NCBI GenBank assembly: GCA_900128395.1
Contig: LT649339.1
Span: 1 to 36,216 of the forward strand
DNA length: 36,216 nt
Reading direction: 5' to 3'
Source: Stramenopiles sp. TOSAG23-2
Lineage: Eukaryota > Sar
Notes under the pieces: generated by a model
The model's database searches: none
What the model was told of the DNA's origin: nothing
What the model saw: only the letters and a program-made list of their open reading frames with translations
Part shown: piece after piece, positions 10,308-19,425 of the stretch
How positions within the stretch are numbered: position 1 is the stretch's first letter
How the letters are laid out: each line of letters opens with the position of its first letter
Program-made: the position numbers and the translations under genes

Positions 10308-11687
10308 TTACAAATTAGGATTTTCTAATAATGTCGCATTTCCTAGTCCACTATCTGCACATGCAGCGCATATACCATATTTCTTATTTTCACGTTGCAA
10401 TCTATTCGCTAATGTTGTTACGAGCCTGGAGCCAGTGGCACCAAATGGATGACCAATGGACAATGAACCACCCCAGTTATTAATTTTACTATGTGGAATC
10501 TTACCAACAGCCTTATCATACCCATCAAATCTGGTGGATGAAAATTCATCAGATTCCAATGCAGCTAAATTTGCTAATACTTGACCAGCAAATGCTTCAT
10601 GAATTTCCCATACATCAATATCATCAACTGTTAAATTATTTGATTTTAAAATTTTAGCAATGCAAAATGCAGGTGCTAATAATAATTCCTCAAATGGATC
10701 AACTGCATGATAATTCCAATCCTTTAATATTGCCATCGGTTTCATATCCAACTCCTCCGCTTTCGTGTTTGACATAATCAAAGAGCATGAAGCACCATCA
10801 GACATGAACGATGCATTTGCAGCTGTGATTGTACCATGTGGTTTAATAAATGCTGGTTTTAATTTTTGATAATCTTCCATAGTTGTACCACCACGAACAC
10901 CATTATCTTCACTATTACCGTTTACAGGGACAATTTGAGATGCTAATAATCCTTCTTTATGCGCTGTAGCAGCACAATCATGAGATTTCTTTGCAAATTC
11001 ATCTTGTGCCTCCCTTGTGATTCCAAATTTTGCAGCCAATCTATCTGCACTATGCCCCATCACTTCACCAGTAATAAAATTTGAAACTGCAGGTGCTTCT
11101 GGGACAAGTTCTTTCATTGAAAAACCTTTTGAAAAATGTTTTAATCCACCAATTGGACCTTTTTTCATAGCTTTGCCAGCGCCTATAAGACGCTTTCTCA
11201 TCCTCTCGTTGTAACGGATTGGTGCATCCGACATAGTTTCAGCACCTCCAGCTAAGATAACATCTGCACGCCCACTTAATATTTTCTCTGCACCAGTTGT
11301 AATAGCTTGGTTCGAACTAATACAAGCCATGCTAACGGTATGTGCTGGAGTTGTTTTTAATAATCCTGCACCAAGTGCACATTCTCTTGCTAAATTATGC
11401 GTTTTAACTTCTTGTATGACAGTGCCAAAGGATACGTAATCGATATCACTTGGCTTCAATGCAGTTTTATCCATTAGACCCTTAATTGCAATACGACCTA
11501 AATCATATGCTTTCATATCATCAAAATCAGTACTACTACGTTTAAATGGTGTACGTACACCGTCCACAACCACTACGTGTCGTGGTGTAGCTTTAGCTTT
11601 TGTAGCAAATGTACGCATTGTAGTTCTTTTCATTGCATGATTTATATTTTGCACAAACATGTTTTTCTTTCTTTCTTTCTTTATCAC
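10308..11687 (-). CDS. 3-ketoacyl-CoA thiolase, trifunctional protein beta subunit-like
   Basis: The protein catalyses thiolytic cleavage of 3-ketoacyl-CoA in fatty acid beta-oxidation and resembles the mitochondrial trifunctional protein beta subunit (HADHB/FadI class). The acyl-accepting Cys lies in SMACISSNQA (C122 counted from the first ATG); HEAFAGQ, the GHPFGATGSR motif and a C-terminal Cys in CAACADSGLG complete the active site. Here the usual C-x-G-G-G-x-G end motif reads C-A-D-S-G-L-G, a mild divergence. The N-terminus is basic and Ser/Thr-rich (up to MRTFATKAKATPRH), suggesting mitochondrial import. Two starts are possible: ATG at 11687 (459 residues) or ATG at 11660 (450 residues, MFVQNINHAMKRTTMR), which has a better A-rich context and a cleaner presequence. 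The ORF is otherwise intact. Confidence 0.92.
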   Translation of the reverse strand: MIKKERKKNMFVQNINHAMKRTTMRTFATKAKATPRHVVVVDGVRTPFKRSSTDFDDMKAYDLGRIAIKGLMDKTALKPSDIDYVSFGTVIQEVKTHNLARECALGAGLLKTTPAHTVSMACISSNQAITTGAEKILSGRADVILAGGAETMSDAPIRYNERMRKRLIGAGKAMKKGPIGGLKHFSKGFSMKELVPEAPAVSNFITGEVMGHSADRLAAKFGITREAQDEFAKKSHDCAATAHKEGLLASQIVPVNGNSEDNGVRGGTTMEDYQKLKPAFIKPHGTITAANASFMSDGASCSLIMSNTKAEELDMKPMAILKDWNYHAVDPFEELLLAPAFCIAKILKSNNLTVDDIDVWEIHEAFAGQVLANLAALESDEFSSTRFDGYDKAVGKIPHSKINNWGGSLSIGHPFGATGSRLVTTLANRLQRENKKYGICAACADSGLGNATLLENPNL

Positions 11688-12322
11688 ACCTTACTTGCTG
11701 ATATTTTCAAATTATCTTAATCTATTACTAAAGTAAAAATCTATTTAATTTGTTTGTTATCTATCTATCTAATTGTACATTGTCTATATTCTAGATTGAT
11801 AGTAGTAATAATAAAAAGATATATTACAGTAATAAATATATGTTGAATGAATAAAACCGTAGTTTTAATTTAGTGGTGGTCGGTGGTGTGCCTGGTGTGC
11901 CTGGTGTGGGTATTCTGGTATTCCAGTATTATTATCCTGATGATGAAATTATTAGAAATATGTTATAGCTACACACTATGGCCTAGTTGTGGCCATGGCG
12001 CTAATTAATTCAATTAAGGTATTAGAAATAGCATTAACGTAGCTATACCAGGTATCATCATCTGCTCTGCTGGCCCGGCTGGGATGAAAAAAAAGCTGGC
12101 CATAATAATAATAATTTTTCATCATCAATAATAAACATTTGCACATTTCACATCCTAATCCATTATTAGAATTATATTATATTTTATACAACTACTTTTG
12201 TACATGTACAATTTTCTTCATTGCCATTCAACTCTCTCTGGTTAATCAGATTGTTGTTTGTTGAAACAGAAAGAAACAAACAAGTATTTCATGAAAAACA
12301 GATTCACGTATTTATAACAAAC
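11688..12322. promoter_or_regulatory. Divergent intergenic region between thiolase and PPWD1
   Basis: About 630 bases between divergent genes. The segment ~11870-12090 is richer in G+C than its surroundings and has repeated GGTGGT, CCTGGTGTG and CTGGTATTCC units, TGGCC boxes (11985-11999, 12104-12107) and a CCAGGTATCATC segment, while the flanks are TA-rich. Both promoters should lie here. No gene is seen; the coding frame upstream of the PPWD1 ATG at 12323 is open but lacks conserved sequence. Confidence 0.4.
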
Positions 12323-14257
12323 ATGTCAGACAATGAATCACCATCCTCTTCCGATGATGATGATGATTTTGGACCAATGCCAACATCATCATCATCGTCA
12401 TCTAATACTACTACGACGATGAATAATATAAAAAAACGTCCAGCAAATAATGATAATAATTCACCACCAATAAAAAAAAAGAAAATTAGAAAAGTGGAAC
12501 ATGAAAAACAATTAATTGCTAGATTACCACAAGCAGAAATGTATGAAAAATCGTATATGCATCGCGATGTAGTACGTTTTATTTTTGTTTCAAAACCAAA
12601 TGAGTTCATTATAACAGTAAGCAACGACGGTGTTGTAAAATTTTGGAAAAAATTTGAGACTTCTATTGAATTTGTAAAAGAATTTCGTGCACATTTAAAA
12701 CAACCAACTGGTGCTTCTTTATCATATGATGGACATCGATTTTGTACCACAAATGATTCAGAAAAAACAATAAAAATATTTGACGTCGTAAATTTCGATA
12801 TGGTACAAGTGGTAAATGTAAAAGATTTTCACCCTGGTGTATGTTGTTGGGTATATTTAAAATCACCACCAGCAATACTTGCAGTTGCAAATAGTAATAA
12901 CAATAATAATAGCAATAGTGATAATAATAGTAGTAGTAGTAGTAGTAGTGGAAACGATTTTTCTATACGTTTATTTAAAGGTGAAAGTTCAGGTGGTATA
13001 GCAAAAATGCCATTTGCAAGTGTTACTAGTCATATGGCAACTGTTAAATGCATGGCGTTTAATCATTTAGCAAGAGTTGCAATTAGTGTTGATGAAAAAG
13101 GTATGATTGAATATTGGAAACCAAAAGATGGCACGTTTCCAAAGAAACGTGTTAAATTTCGTTTTGCTTCTGGAACAGATTTAATTAGTTTATTTACCGC
13201 AAAAGCGAAACCGTATAGTATAACAATGTCACCCGATGGAAAAAAATTTGTTATTTTAGCAAGTGATCAACAAGTTAGAATCTTTTCTTTTGTAACTGGT
13301 AAATTAAAACGCCAATATAATGATTGTTTAAGAGTTGTTCAAGATAAATTGACAGAAACATGGACAAATGCAACCTTTGATGATACGTCAAATTTTTTAT
13401 TGTATCCTAGTTCAAAAGGAATCAAAATTTTAAATTTAACAACCAACAATGTTGTTAAAGTATTAGGTGCAGTGGAAGAATCTGAACATTTTTTAAATTG
13501 TGCATTGTACCAAGGTGCACCATATGTTGATTCACAAACACGTGTAAAACGTGCGACGGAGAAAGGCGAACAAGTTGATCGTAGTGAAATATTACCAGAT
13601 CCAACATTATTTTGCACTGCACATAATCAACCACGTTTTTATCTATTTTCATCAAGGGAACCAAAAAGTGATGATAGAGATGTATATAATGAAAAGCCAT
13701 TACATGTTTTACAATCTGAAAAAACAGCCAAAGCAAAATTATCATCATTATCGCAAGCTAATAGTAACAATAATATTAATAACAACGACAAGGCACCTGG
13801 TGTTGCAACTATACATACAACAATGGGCGATATTGTTGTTCAATTGTATCCACAAAAAACGCCAAAAACGGCACAAAATTGGTTAACACATGCTGCTAAT
13901 GGATATTATAATGGTGTTGTTTTCCATCGAGTTATAAAAGGATTCATGTTGCAAACGGGAGATCCAACAGGTACTGGTAGAGGTGGACAAAGTATTTGGG
14001 GTGGAAATTTCCAAGATGAAATTGTACGTAATTTACGACATGATAAACCTGGAATATTATCAATGGCCAATTCCGGAGCAAATACAAACGGCAGTCAATT
14101 TTTCATAACATGTGCAGCAACACCATGGTTAGATGGTAAACATACAGTTTTTGGACGTGTTGTTAGTGGTATGAATGTTGTCAGTGCAATTGAAAATTGT
14201 CCTACTGACCGATCGGATAGACCATTAACCATGATTAAAATAGTGAATGTGAGTTGA
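12323..14257 (+). CDS. PPWD1: Peptidyl-prolyl isomerase with WD40 domain (PPWD1-type)
   Basis: This is a WD40-cyclophilin fusion; PPWD1 is a peptidyl-prolyl cis-trans isomerase associated with spliceosomes (C complex). I chose the ATG at 12323 (644 residues, [20 protein letters not shown]) over the open frame reaching 12221, because the shorter form matches the ~646-residue human protein and its acidic start. WD40 propeller blades occupy about residues 70-380 (for example [28 protein letters not shown] and [27 protein letters not shown], broken here for two blades). The cyclophilin domain runs from ~493 to the end, with [26 protein letters not shown] and the W of [12 protein letters not shown], so the catalytic Arg and drug-binding Trp are present. 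Inserts of Ser, Asn and Lys are low-complexity additions. Stop is TGA. Confidence 0.95.
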   Translation: MSDNESPSSSDDDDDFGPMPTSSSSSSNTTTTMNNIKKRPANNDNNSPPIKKKKIRKVEHEKQLIARLPQAEMYEKSYMHRDVVRFIFVSKPNEFIITVSNDGVVKFWKKFETSIEFVKEFRAHLKQPTGASLSYDGHRFCTTNDSEKTIKIFDVVNFDMVQVVNVKDFHPGVCCWVYLKSPPAILAVANSNNNNNSNSDNNSSSSSSSGNDFSIRLFKGESSGGIAKMPFASVTSHMATVKCMAFNHLARVAISVDEKGMIEYWKPKDGTFPKKRVKFRFASGTDLISLFTAKAKPYSITMSPDGKKFVILASDQQVRIFSFVTGKLKRQYNDCLRVVQDKLTETWTNATFDDTSNFLLYPSSKGIKILNLTTNNVVKVLGAVEESEHFLNCALYQGAPYVDSQTRVKRATEKGEQVDRSEILPDPTLFCTAHNQPRFYLFSSREPKSDDRDVYNEKPLHVLQSEKTAKAKLSSLSQANSNNNINNNDKAPGVATIHTTMGDIVVQLYPQKTPKTAQNWLTHAANGYYNGVVFHRVIKGFMLQTGDPTGTGRGGQSIWGGNFQDEIVRNLRHDKPGILSMANSGANTNGSQFFITCAATPWLDGKHTVFGRVVSGMNVVSAIENCPTDRSDRPLTMIKIVNVS

Positions 14258-14678
14258 ATTTTATATTTAAAAAAATATGAGGAGATGTGTGATAAAATAT
14301 ATATATTAAAATATTAAAAAAAAAATTTGAGATGTGGTTAATAATCTTACAAGTTAAAATTTTGTACGAACCGTATACAGAGTATAATAATTTTCTCTTA
14401 TTTGCTCAATATGTTTTATTGAAATTTATTTAAAATACGAACTCGACGGCTCGTATATATATTATACGTAAATTTCTTTTACTCCCGTAAATTAAATCTC
14501 AAGTATCACACCGTAAATATATTATTATATTACAGATTTAAAAATATTTTAATATATCATATTAAAAGTATTATGCATACAATTTCTTTTGTATTATACT
14601 TTTCGGTACGACTTCGCTCAGAGAAGTGTCCACCAAAGAAAATACTCGACACGCACACTCCCATCCACCACCAAAATC
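14258..14678. other. Convergent 3' intergenic region
   Basis: About 420 bases between the 3' ends of PPWD1 and the G-box protein gene. AT-rich, with a TTCTTTTACTCCCGT string at 14474-14488 that recurs at 26624-26638. Nothing gene-like was seen. Confidence 0.45.
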
Positions 14679-15812
14679 TTATTTCTTCTTCCCGGCATGA
14701 TAATTTCTTTTCTTTCGTTTCATTATTTCTGCTTTTTCTTTTTTTTTTTGGATAAGAATTTCATTTTGACGTTCTAATTTCTGTTTTTCTAAGGATTTTA
14801 TTAATTTTCCGGCAGTTATTTTTTTCAATCCATTGCGATTTGTACTAAATGTACAAGAGGAAGGATAGATACGTGCTAATCCTATCATAAAATCTTCTTG
14901 TGTATAATTCTTGCCATTTTTTATAATATCTTCTGTTGACTTTGATTCTTCATTTTTATCTTGTTTGACTTCATCTATTATTACAATTGGTTTTTGTTGT
15001 GGTATGTAACGATTTTCTAATGTTGATTCAATTGCCTGTTCAAATAAAACAGTTAAATTGATGTCAATATCATTTGCTTCAATGACGGTACCATCACCTT
15101 TTACAATTGATCCATCTGCATCTCTCTGTATCATCTGACCATCTTCCTCTATAATAATTGTACCATCAGTTAATATATCTGTTTGTCGCCCAGTTTTAGT
15201 CGTACAAGTTTTTGAACCATCAGGATTTATTTGCAATAAATTGCCATTAACATCCTCTAAAATTTCAGTTCCATCTTCAATATCAATTTGTTTTTTTGTT
15301 CCATTAAGATAGGTAATAATTTTAGTTTGTTCTTTAAAATTTGTTTCTGTGATTGTACCATCAATTGCTTTAATTACCTCCATTGTTGAATCATGATTGA
15401 TTTCAGTAATAGTACCATCGTTCAATGTAGTTGTTATCGTTCCATCAATAAAATATTCTATTTTAGTTCCATCTTGTTTAAATTCTATGATTATACCATC
15501 CGGTGTCTCTTGTTTCATAATTCTCCCAGTTTGTAAATCTGTAGTTACAACAATACCATCCTTTGTTGTTTCTGTTTTCACAAAATCAGTGATGGCTATA
15601 CGGCTACCATCAATAGTTGATTGTTCTAATGTTCCATCTGAATGCTCAACCAATTCTTCACCATTTTCATATGTTAAAATTTTTCGTCCATCGTCAAGGA
15701 CTTGACTCCGTCGTTTTGATTTTCGATCGAATTCTGTTGATATTGCAAGTGGATGGGACATGGTTAATTCATCAAAATCGTCAATAATGGAGGAAGATAT
15801 ATCATTGTTCAT
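14679..15812 (-). CDS. TCP10/CPAP G-box beta-repeat protein
   Basis: The central part of this 377-residue protein (about residues 45-245) is a long chain of short beta-strand repeats of the form hydrophobic-x-hydrophobic with D/N-G-T turns: DGIVVTTDLQTGRIMKQ, TPDGIIIEFKQDGTKIEYF, IDGTITTTLNDGTITEI and onward to DGTIIIEEDGQMI. This is the pattern of the T-complex protein 10 C-terminal (G-box) domain of CPAP/CENPJ, a free-standing single-layer beta-sheet that in animals binds STIL during centriole assembly. The C-terminal ~130 residues are different: a NYTQEDFMIGLARIYPSSCTF segment followed by a Lys/Glu-rich helix and a basic tail. Animal CPAP carries the G-box at its C-terminus in a ~1300-residue protein, so this is a small stand-alone version. 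A centriole or basal-body role is inferred. No catalytic motif is visible. Confidence 0.72.
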   Translation of the reverse strand: MNNDISSSIIDDFDELTMSHPLAISTEFDRKSKRRSQVLDDGRKILTYENGEELVEHSDGTLEQSTIDGSRIAITDFVKTETTKDGIVVTTDLQTGRIMKQETPDGIIIEFKQDGTKIEYFIDGTITTTLNDGTITEINHDSTMEVIKAIDGTITETNFKEQTKIITYLNGTKKQIDIEDGTEILEDVNGNLLQINPDGSKTCTTKTGRQTDILTDGTIIIEEDGQMIQRDADGSIVKGDGTVIEANDIDINLTVLFEQAIESTLENRYIPQQKPIVIIDEVKQDKNEESKSTEDIIKNGKNYTQEDFMIGLARIYPSSCTFSTNRNGLKKITAGKLIKSLEKQKLERQNEILIQKKKEKAEIMKRKKRNYHAGKKK

Positions 15813-16120
15813 GTTGTAAGATTGTTTTGTAAAATAAATTATATTAACTTTGTAAAATTGTATTGTATTGAATTATACTATGATTCTTTGATTTTATTTA
15901 AGTTCCATGTGTATGGTGCTATGGAAAAATCAGTTTTTTACAATTGTAATAGTCGAGATCCTCGCCTCTTCGCTTACCATCTGTACTGCGTCTTCGCTTT
16001 ACAATTGTACCAACAAGTAACGTTTTTGGTATTTTTTGGTGATGGGATGTGGCCTCTTTAATGTTATACAGTATTATACTTGGTACACATATCAAGATAC
16101 ATGGACAATATATTGTGATA
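15813..16120. promoter_or_regulatory. 5' region of G-box gene up to the transposon remnant
   Basis: About 310 bases. They should contain the minus-strand promoter of the G-box gene. Two TTACAATTGTA palindromic boxes (about 15938-15948 and 16001-16011) flank a somewhat GC-rich stretch with two TCTTCGCTT copies. No gene is supported. Confidence 0.4.
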
Positions 16121-17429
16121 TTAAGGCGGATTACGGACTTGTGAGCCTCCATTTCGGGTAATTTTGTTTAAAATTATAGCTACTTTTTCTAATTTTTTTG
16201 CCTATATTTGTACTTTAAGTATACCAATTACTATGCTATCATATCTTTCACACACATATATACAACTTCATTGAATAAATCACATCGAAATTTCAATTAT
16301 AGAGAAGAATTGCAAATAGTAAAAAGCAGAAAGAATACAAAGATGAATCTGCAACTAAAAAAAGAAGGAAAATTTTACGAGTAGGTAGATTACAGCAAAA
16401 TGTAAATTACAATAAAGATTACAAAAACCCAAAAGATGTTAGAAAACATAAATCAAATAATAATAATAATATTCTAATAATGCATCACTTGGAAATATAT
16501 GTAAGTGTTGTAAAATAACCAAAATACGCAAAATAAATACCAATTATTGTTCCAAATGCAGAAAGTTGAGTTCAGTAAAAGCAATATTGAAGGGGAATAC
16601 CTTGCCAAATATCACCAGTACGACGACAACCGCCACAATCACAGCCACCACGACCACAACCACCACGAATAATAGCGATTCATCCTCAATATCAATCAGT
16701 AACAACAATTTTAATGATAATAATAATAATACAGCAGGTTCAATAGATTTAACCAACATAATAAATAATAACGACAATAATAATTATAATTCGGATATTG
16801 AAAACTTCGAAAATTATGACGCAGATTATAATGGCGACGATCGAAGTCCTCTACAACTAATAGCCGATGCTGCATATCCGGTTTATGATTTAACAAATGA
16901 AAGTGATGCCGAGGGAGGATCGTAATATTATAAACAAGTATTTTTTCTATATATGCCTATCATTTAATTTACTTTCAATATTATTTCCTTGCTAAAAATA
17001 CACCAAAATGAATAATTCGCCAACCAAAAGATCAATTACTAAAATTTGATATTTTTGAACGCGATTTGTTTTGTTCGCACCCTATTATACATTTACATGG
17101 GGTAACATCTCGATTTATTGTAATTTTCCTCGCAATTTCGAGCCACAGACCAAAAAAGTGATATTTTTTGCTTTAATGGAAGATTGTCTTTCTGATTTCG
17201 TGTTCATATCTTTTTATTTATGTGTGTGTGCGAAAAAAAAAAGATGTTACACCATAGATTTGTGTTTGATTCAACTTCCCGAAAGTCCATTTTTTGCTAT
17301 AACTAAAATAGCTAATATATTTTTTGGTTGGGGAAAAAGTTTTTACAGATTTTTTGATCTAGCAGGTTCATAGGCTTATGTACACTGGAATACCACAGAT
17401 TTTAACTGAAAGGACGTAATCCGCCTTAA
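16121..17429 (+). mobile_element. piggyBac-like transposon remnant bounded by TTAA
   Basis: The interval starts with TTAAGGCGGATTACG (16121-16135) and ends with its exact reverse complement CGTAATCCGCCTTAA (17415-17429), so it has an 11-base terminal inverted repeat inside a TTAA target-site duplication. TTAA duplication is the hallmark of piggyBac superfamily transposons. Inside, on the plus strand, lies the C-terminal end of a probable transposase (listed separately). At 1.3 kb the element is about half the size of an autonomous piggyBac and lacks the catalytic DDD domain, so it is an internally deleted, inactive copy. Its TIR does not start with the CCC seen in the type element, so the family assignment rests on TTAA ends plus the Cys-rich motif. 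The right end is tandemly duplicated (see the 85-bp repeat). Confidence 0.6.
16303..16925 (+). pseudogene. Decayed piggyBac-like transposase C-terminus
   Basis: Reading from 16303 (just after a TAG) the frame gives a basic sequence (RRIANSKKQKEY, then ATKKRRKILRVGRLQQNV) that runs into a poly-Asn tract. A one-base shift around 16460-16475 is needed to continue into the frame giving ICKCCKITKIRKINTNYCSK and then CRKLSS (about 16497-16565). The C-x-C-C ... R..T.Y-C-x2-C layout resembles the Cys-rich C-terminal domain that follows the catalytic core in piggyBac transposases. After it come Thr-, Asn- and Asp-rich low-complexity residues to the TAA at 16923. No catalytic region, no start and a frame break indicate a pseudogene. 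Alternative: a host gene fragment with a zinc-binding motif; the TTAA-bounded setting favours the transposon. Confidence 0.5.
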
Positions 17430-17546
17430 TAATACACTCAAAAACTTTCACTTAAGTTAAGTATGTACACTGGAATACCACAGATTTTAACTGAAAGGAC
17501 GTAATCCGCCTTAATAATACACTCAAAAACTTTCACTTAAGTTAAG
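17377..17546. repeat. 85-bp perfect tandem duplication of transposon right end
   Basis: The 85 bases at 17377-17461 are repeated without mismatch at 17462-17546. Each unit begins TATGTACACTGG, contains the right terminal inverted repeat CGTAATCCGCCTTAA, then about 30 bases of flanking DNA ending CACTTAAGTTAAG. The duplication therefore joins an element end with its flank and its lack of divergence points to a recent origin. Confidence 0.9.
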
Positions 17547-17745
17547 GTTTTCTGTTGTTTTTGAAAAATTTAAAAAAAATAATAATCGCTACAATAGAAA
17601 CCGTTAAATATATATAGATAATGTTTTCGAAATAATAGCTGTGTTAACATATATATACGAATGTATACAAAATACCACAAACAAACAACTATTAAACAGC
17701 AACAAAAAATATACAATACATATTACAAAAGACAATCACATAAAT
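17547..17745. promoter_or_regulatory. Leader region of the unrecognised low-complexity gene
   Basis: About 200 AT-rich bases between the transposon end duplication and the ATG at 17746. The frame is open upstream to 17641 but the translation there shows no conserved pattern. Confidence 0.35.
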
Positions 17746-19152
17746 ATGACATCAACTAAAAAATATTCTGCAGTTGAACGTGCTCTTGCCATTGGTAGAA
17801 AAAAATATGGTATACAACAAAGAGGAAGTAATAATAGTAACAACAAAGGTGATTATTCATTAAGTAATAGTAGCATCAATAACACACGCAGTAATATTGA
17901 TGATAATAATAATAATAATAATAGAAGAAGTAGAAGAAGAAGAAATTATAAACAACAAAACAATATTGACGATATGTTTATTAAATCAAGTTTTGGAAAC
18001 GATGAAAATTTAAATGTAATTGATAATGATACTATTAATTTTATATTTTCAAAAGAAAATTATAACAGTAATACACCTTCGAAAAAAATGATGGCAAATA
18101 ATACTTTGAAAGACAATGCGTTATTTGAAAATGCAACAAATACCAGCATACCTTTGCCAACATTCAAAGACATTGATAATAGAATTGATGATTTGTTTTC
18201 AGAAAATGCAATGTTTCTGAAAGAAAATTTTTCGAAAAGCCATGATGTATTTAACGATGCAAGAAATATATATGGAACTACTGTTGATGGATTACGCCCA
18301 AGTAATTATCATCGAGGTGTTGCTTCTGGTAGTCTGATGCCTGGCGGTAACAATAACCCATCAAACACGATGACGACGGCAACGACAACTGATTTGAATC
18401 ATATTGTAAATGATGAATATGATGAAAATGTTAATTATAAATTAAAACTTGCCAATTTAGTCGATTCTTTGTCTAGAGAAGTGGAAGTTTTGAAAAATAA
18501 TTCGATAGGTCCAACTATTCCAAAGATTGTATCTCCATCATCTATAAAAAATTCCCGTAGTAGTAGTAGTAGTACAAAAAATGGTATTATGAAAACGAAA
18601 ACAGTAGATAAATTGTATGAAACAAGTACAGGTTTAGTCATTACTGTACCAGTTGACGTAGTAGTAGATGATGTTGAACAATCTGATATACCGGTATTAC
18701 CATCATCTCAAAATAATATGATGATGTTTGTACCACCACCACCATCACACGTAACAGCATCCATGCTGCTATATAATGATGCGGAAATAACATTACAACA
18801 AACTGGCTTAGCCATAGAGCATCATAGAAATCATACATATCGTAAATATTTTGATGGGATGAAATTGTATTATATGATCCGAAAACATATCTTTTTAAGA
18901 ATGAAAAACAATATATTATCAAGACCATGTCGTAAATGGGAAGGAATTGGTGTTCCGTTTGAACAAAAAGCTATTTGCGCAGAGCGTGGACGAGACGCAA
19001 TGGCAAAAGATTATGTAAAGCAACGTTTGTTGAAGATTTCGTTTGCTAAATTAATGTTAAATGTACATGAAGGATATGAAGATTTTGTAATCAATGTATT
19101 GCCACCACCATTGTTAGAAACACCTCCAGGTACACCAAAAAGTATAAGGTAG
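17746..19152 (+). CDS. Unrecognised low-complexity protein with conserved-looking C-terminus
   Basis: I do not recognise this protein. Starting at the ATG at 17746 (MTSTKKYSAVERALAIGRKK) it has 468 residues; the frame is open further upstream but without an ATG. Residues ~20-80 are Asn/Ser/Arg-rich. Around ~250-265 there is a short helix with heptad character (NYKLKLANLVDSLSREVEVLK). Residues ~345-450 look folded and helical: ASMLLYNDAEITLQQTGLAI, KYFDGMKLYYMIRKHIFLRM, RPCRKWEGIG, and RGRDAMAKDYVKQRLLKISF. The C-terminus is Pro-rich (VLPPPLLETPPGTPKSIR), with TP sites that could be kinase targets. No signal peptide or membrane segment is seen. Stop is TAG. A cytoskeletal or ciliary role is possible but not shown. 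Confidence 0.6.
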   Translation: MTSTKKYSAVERALAIGRKKYGIQQRGSNNSNNKGDYSLSNSSINNTRSNIDDNNNNNNRRSRRRRNYKQQNNIDDMFIKSSFGNDENLNVIDNDTINFIFSKENYNSNTPSKKMMANNTLKDNALFENATNTSIPLPTFKDIDNRIDDLFSENAMFLKENFSKSHDVFNDARNIYGTTVDGLRPSNYHRGVASGSLMPGGNNNPSNTMTTATTTDLNHIVNDEYDENVNYKLKLANLVDSLSREVEVLKNNSIGPTIPKIVSPSSIKNSRSSSSSTKNGIMKTKTVDKLYETSTGLVITVPVDVVVDDVEQSDIPVLPSSQNNMMMFVPPPPSHVTASMLLYNDAEITLQQTGLAIEHHRNHTYRKYFDGMKLYYMIRKHIFLRMKNNILSRPCRKWEGIGVPFEQKAICAERGRDAMAKDYVKQRLLKISFAKLMLNVHEGYEDFVINVLPPPLLETPPGTPKSIR

Positions 19153-19425
19153 TTTGTCGAAGTATTTATACGAATTTATTCGTATATTTTTTATATCTCC
19201 ATAGTGTGTCGTATTAGTAAACACATGTGTATATATATATATATAATTCAAACAGAAAACAATAACTGAGGCAATATCATATGATAGTATGATATCTATC
19301 TGACACTATGATAGGGTGTTGATATTGATATTAATTTTTTTTTTAAAAGAGTGTGTCAGAAATTATACGTATTTAAAATGATATGCATTTTATTAATGCC
19401 ATATATCATATGATATTTTACATTT
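19153..19425. other. Convergent 3' intergenic region
   Basis: About 270 AT-rich bases between two convergent genes, with ATATGATA-type short inverted repeats around 19278-19310 and 19404-19412. No gene seen. Confidence 0.4.

Noticed and set aside
12221-12322. 34-codon N-terminal extension of PPWD1
   Set aside because: The downstream ATG at 12323 gives the acidic start and total length expected for PPWD1.
15397-15705. 102-codon plus-strand ORF rich in VPS motifs
   Set aside because: Shadow of the G-box beta-repeats on the opposite strand; the periodicity comes from the repeated DGT codons.
17071-17373. 100-codon plus-strand ORF in the right part of the piggyBac-like element
   Set aside because: Phe/Cys-rich, starts at an arbitrary ATG and matches no transposase part that I can recognise.
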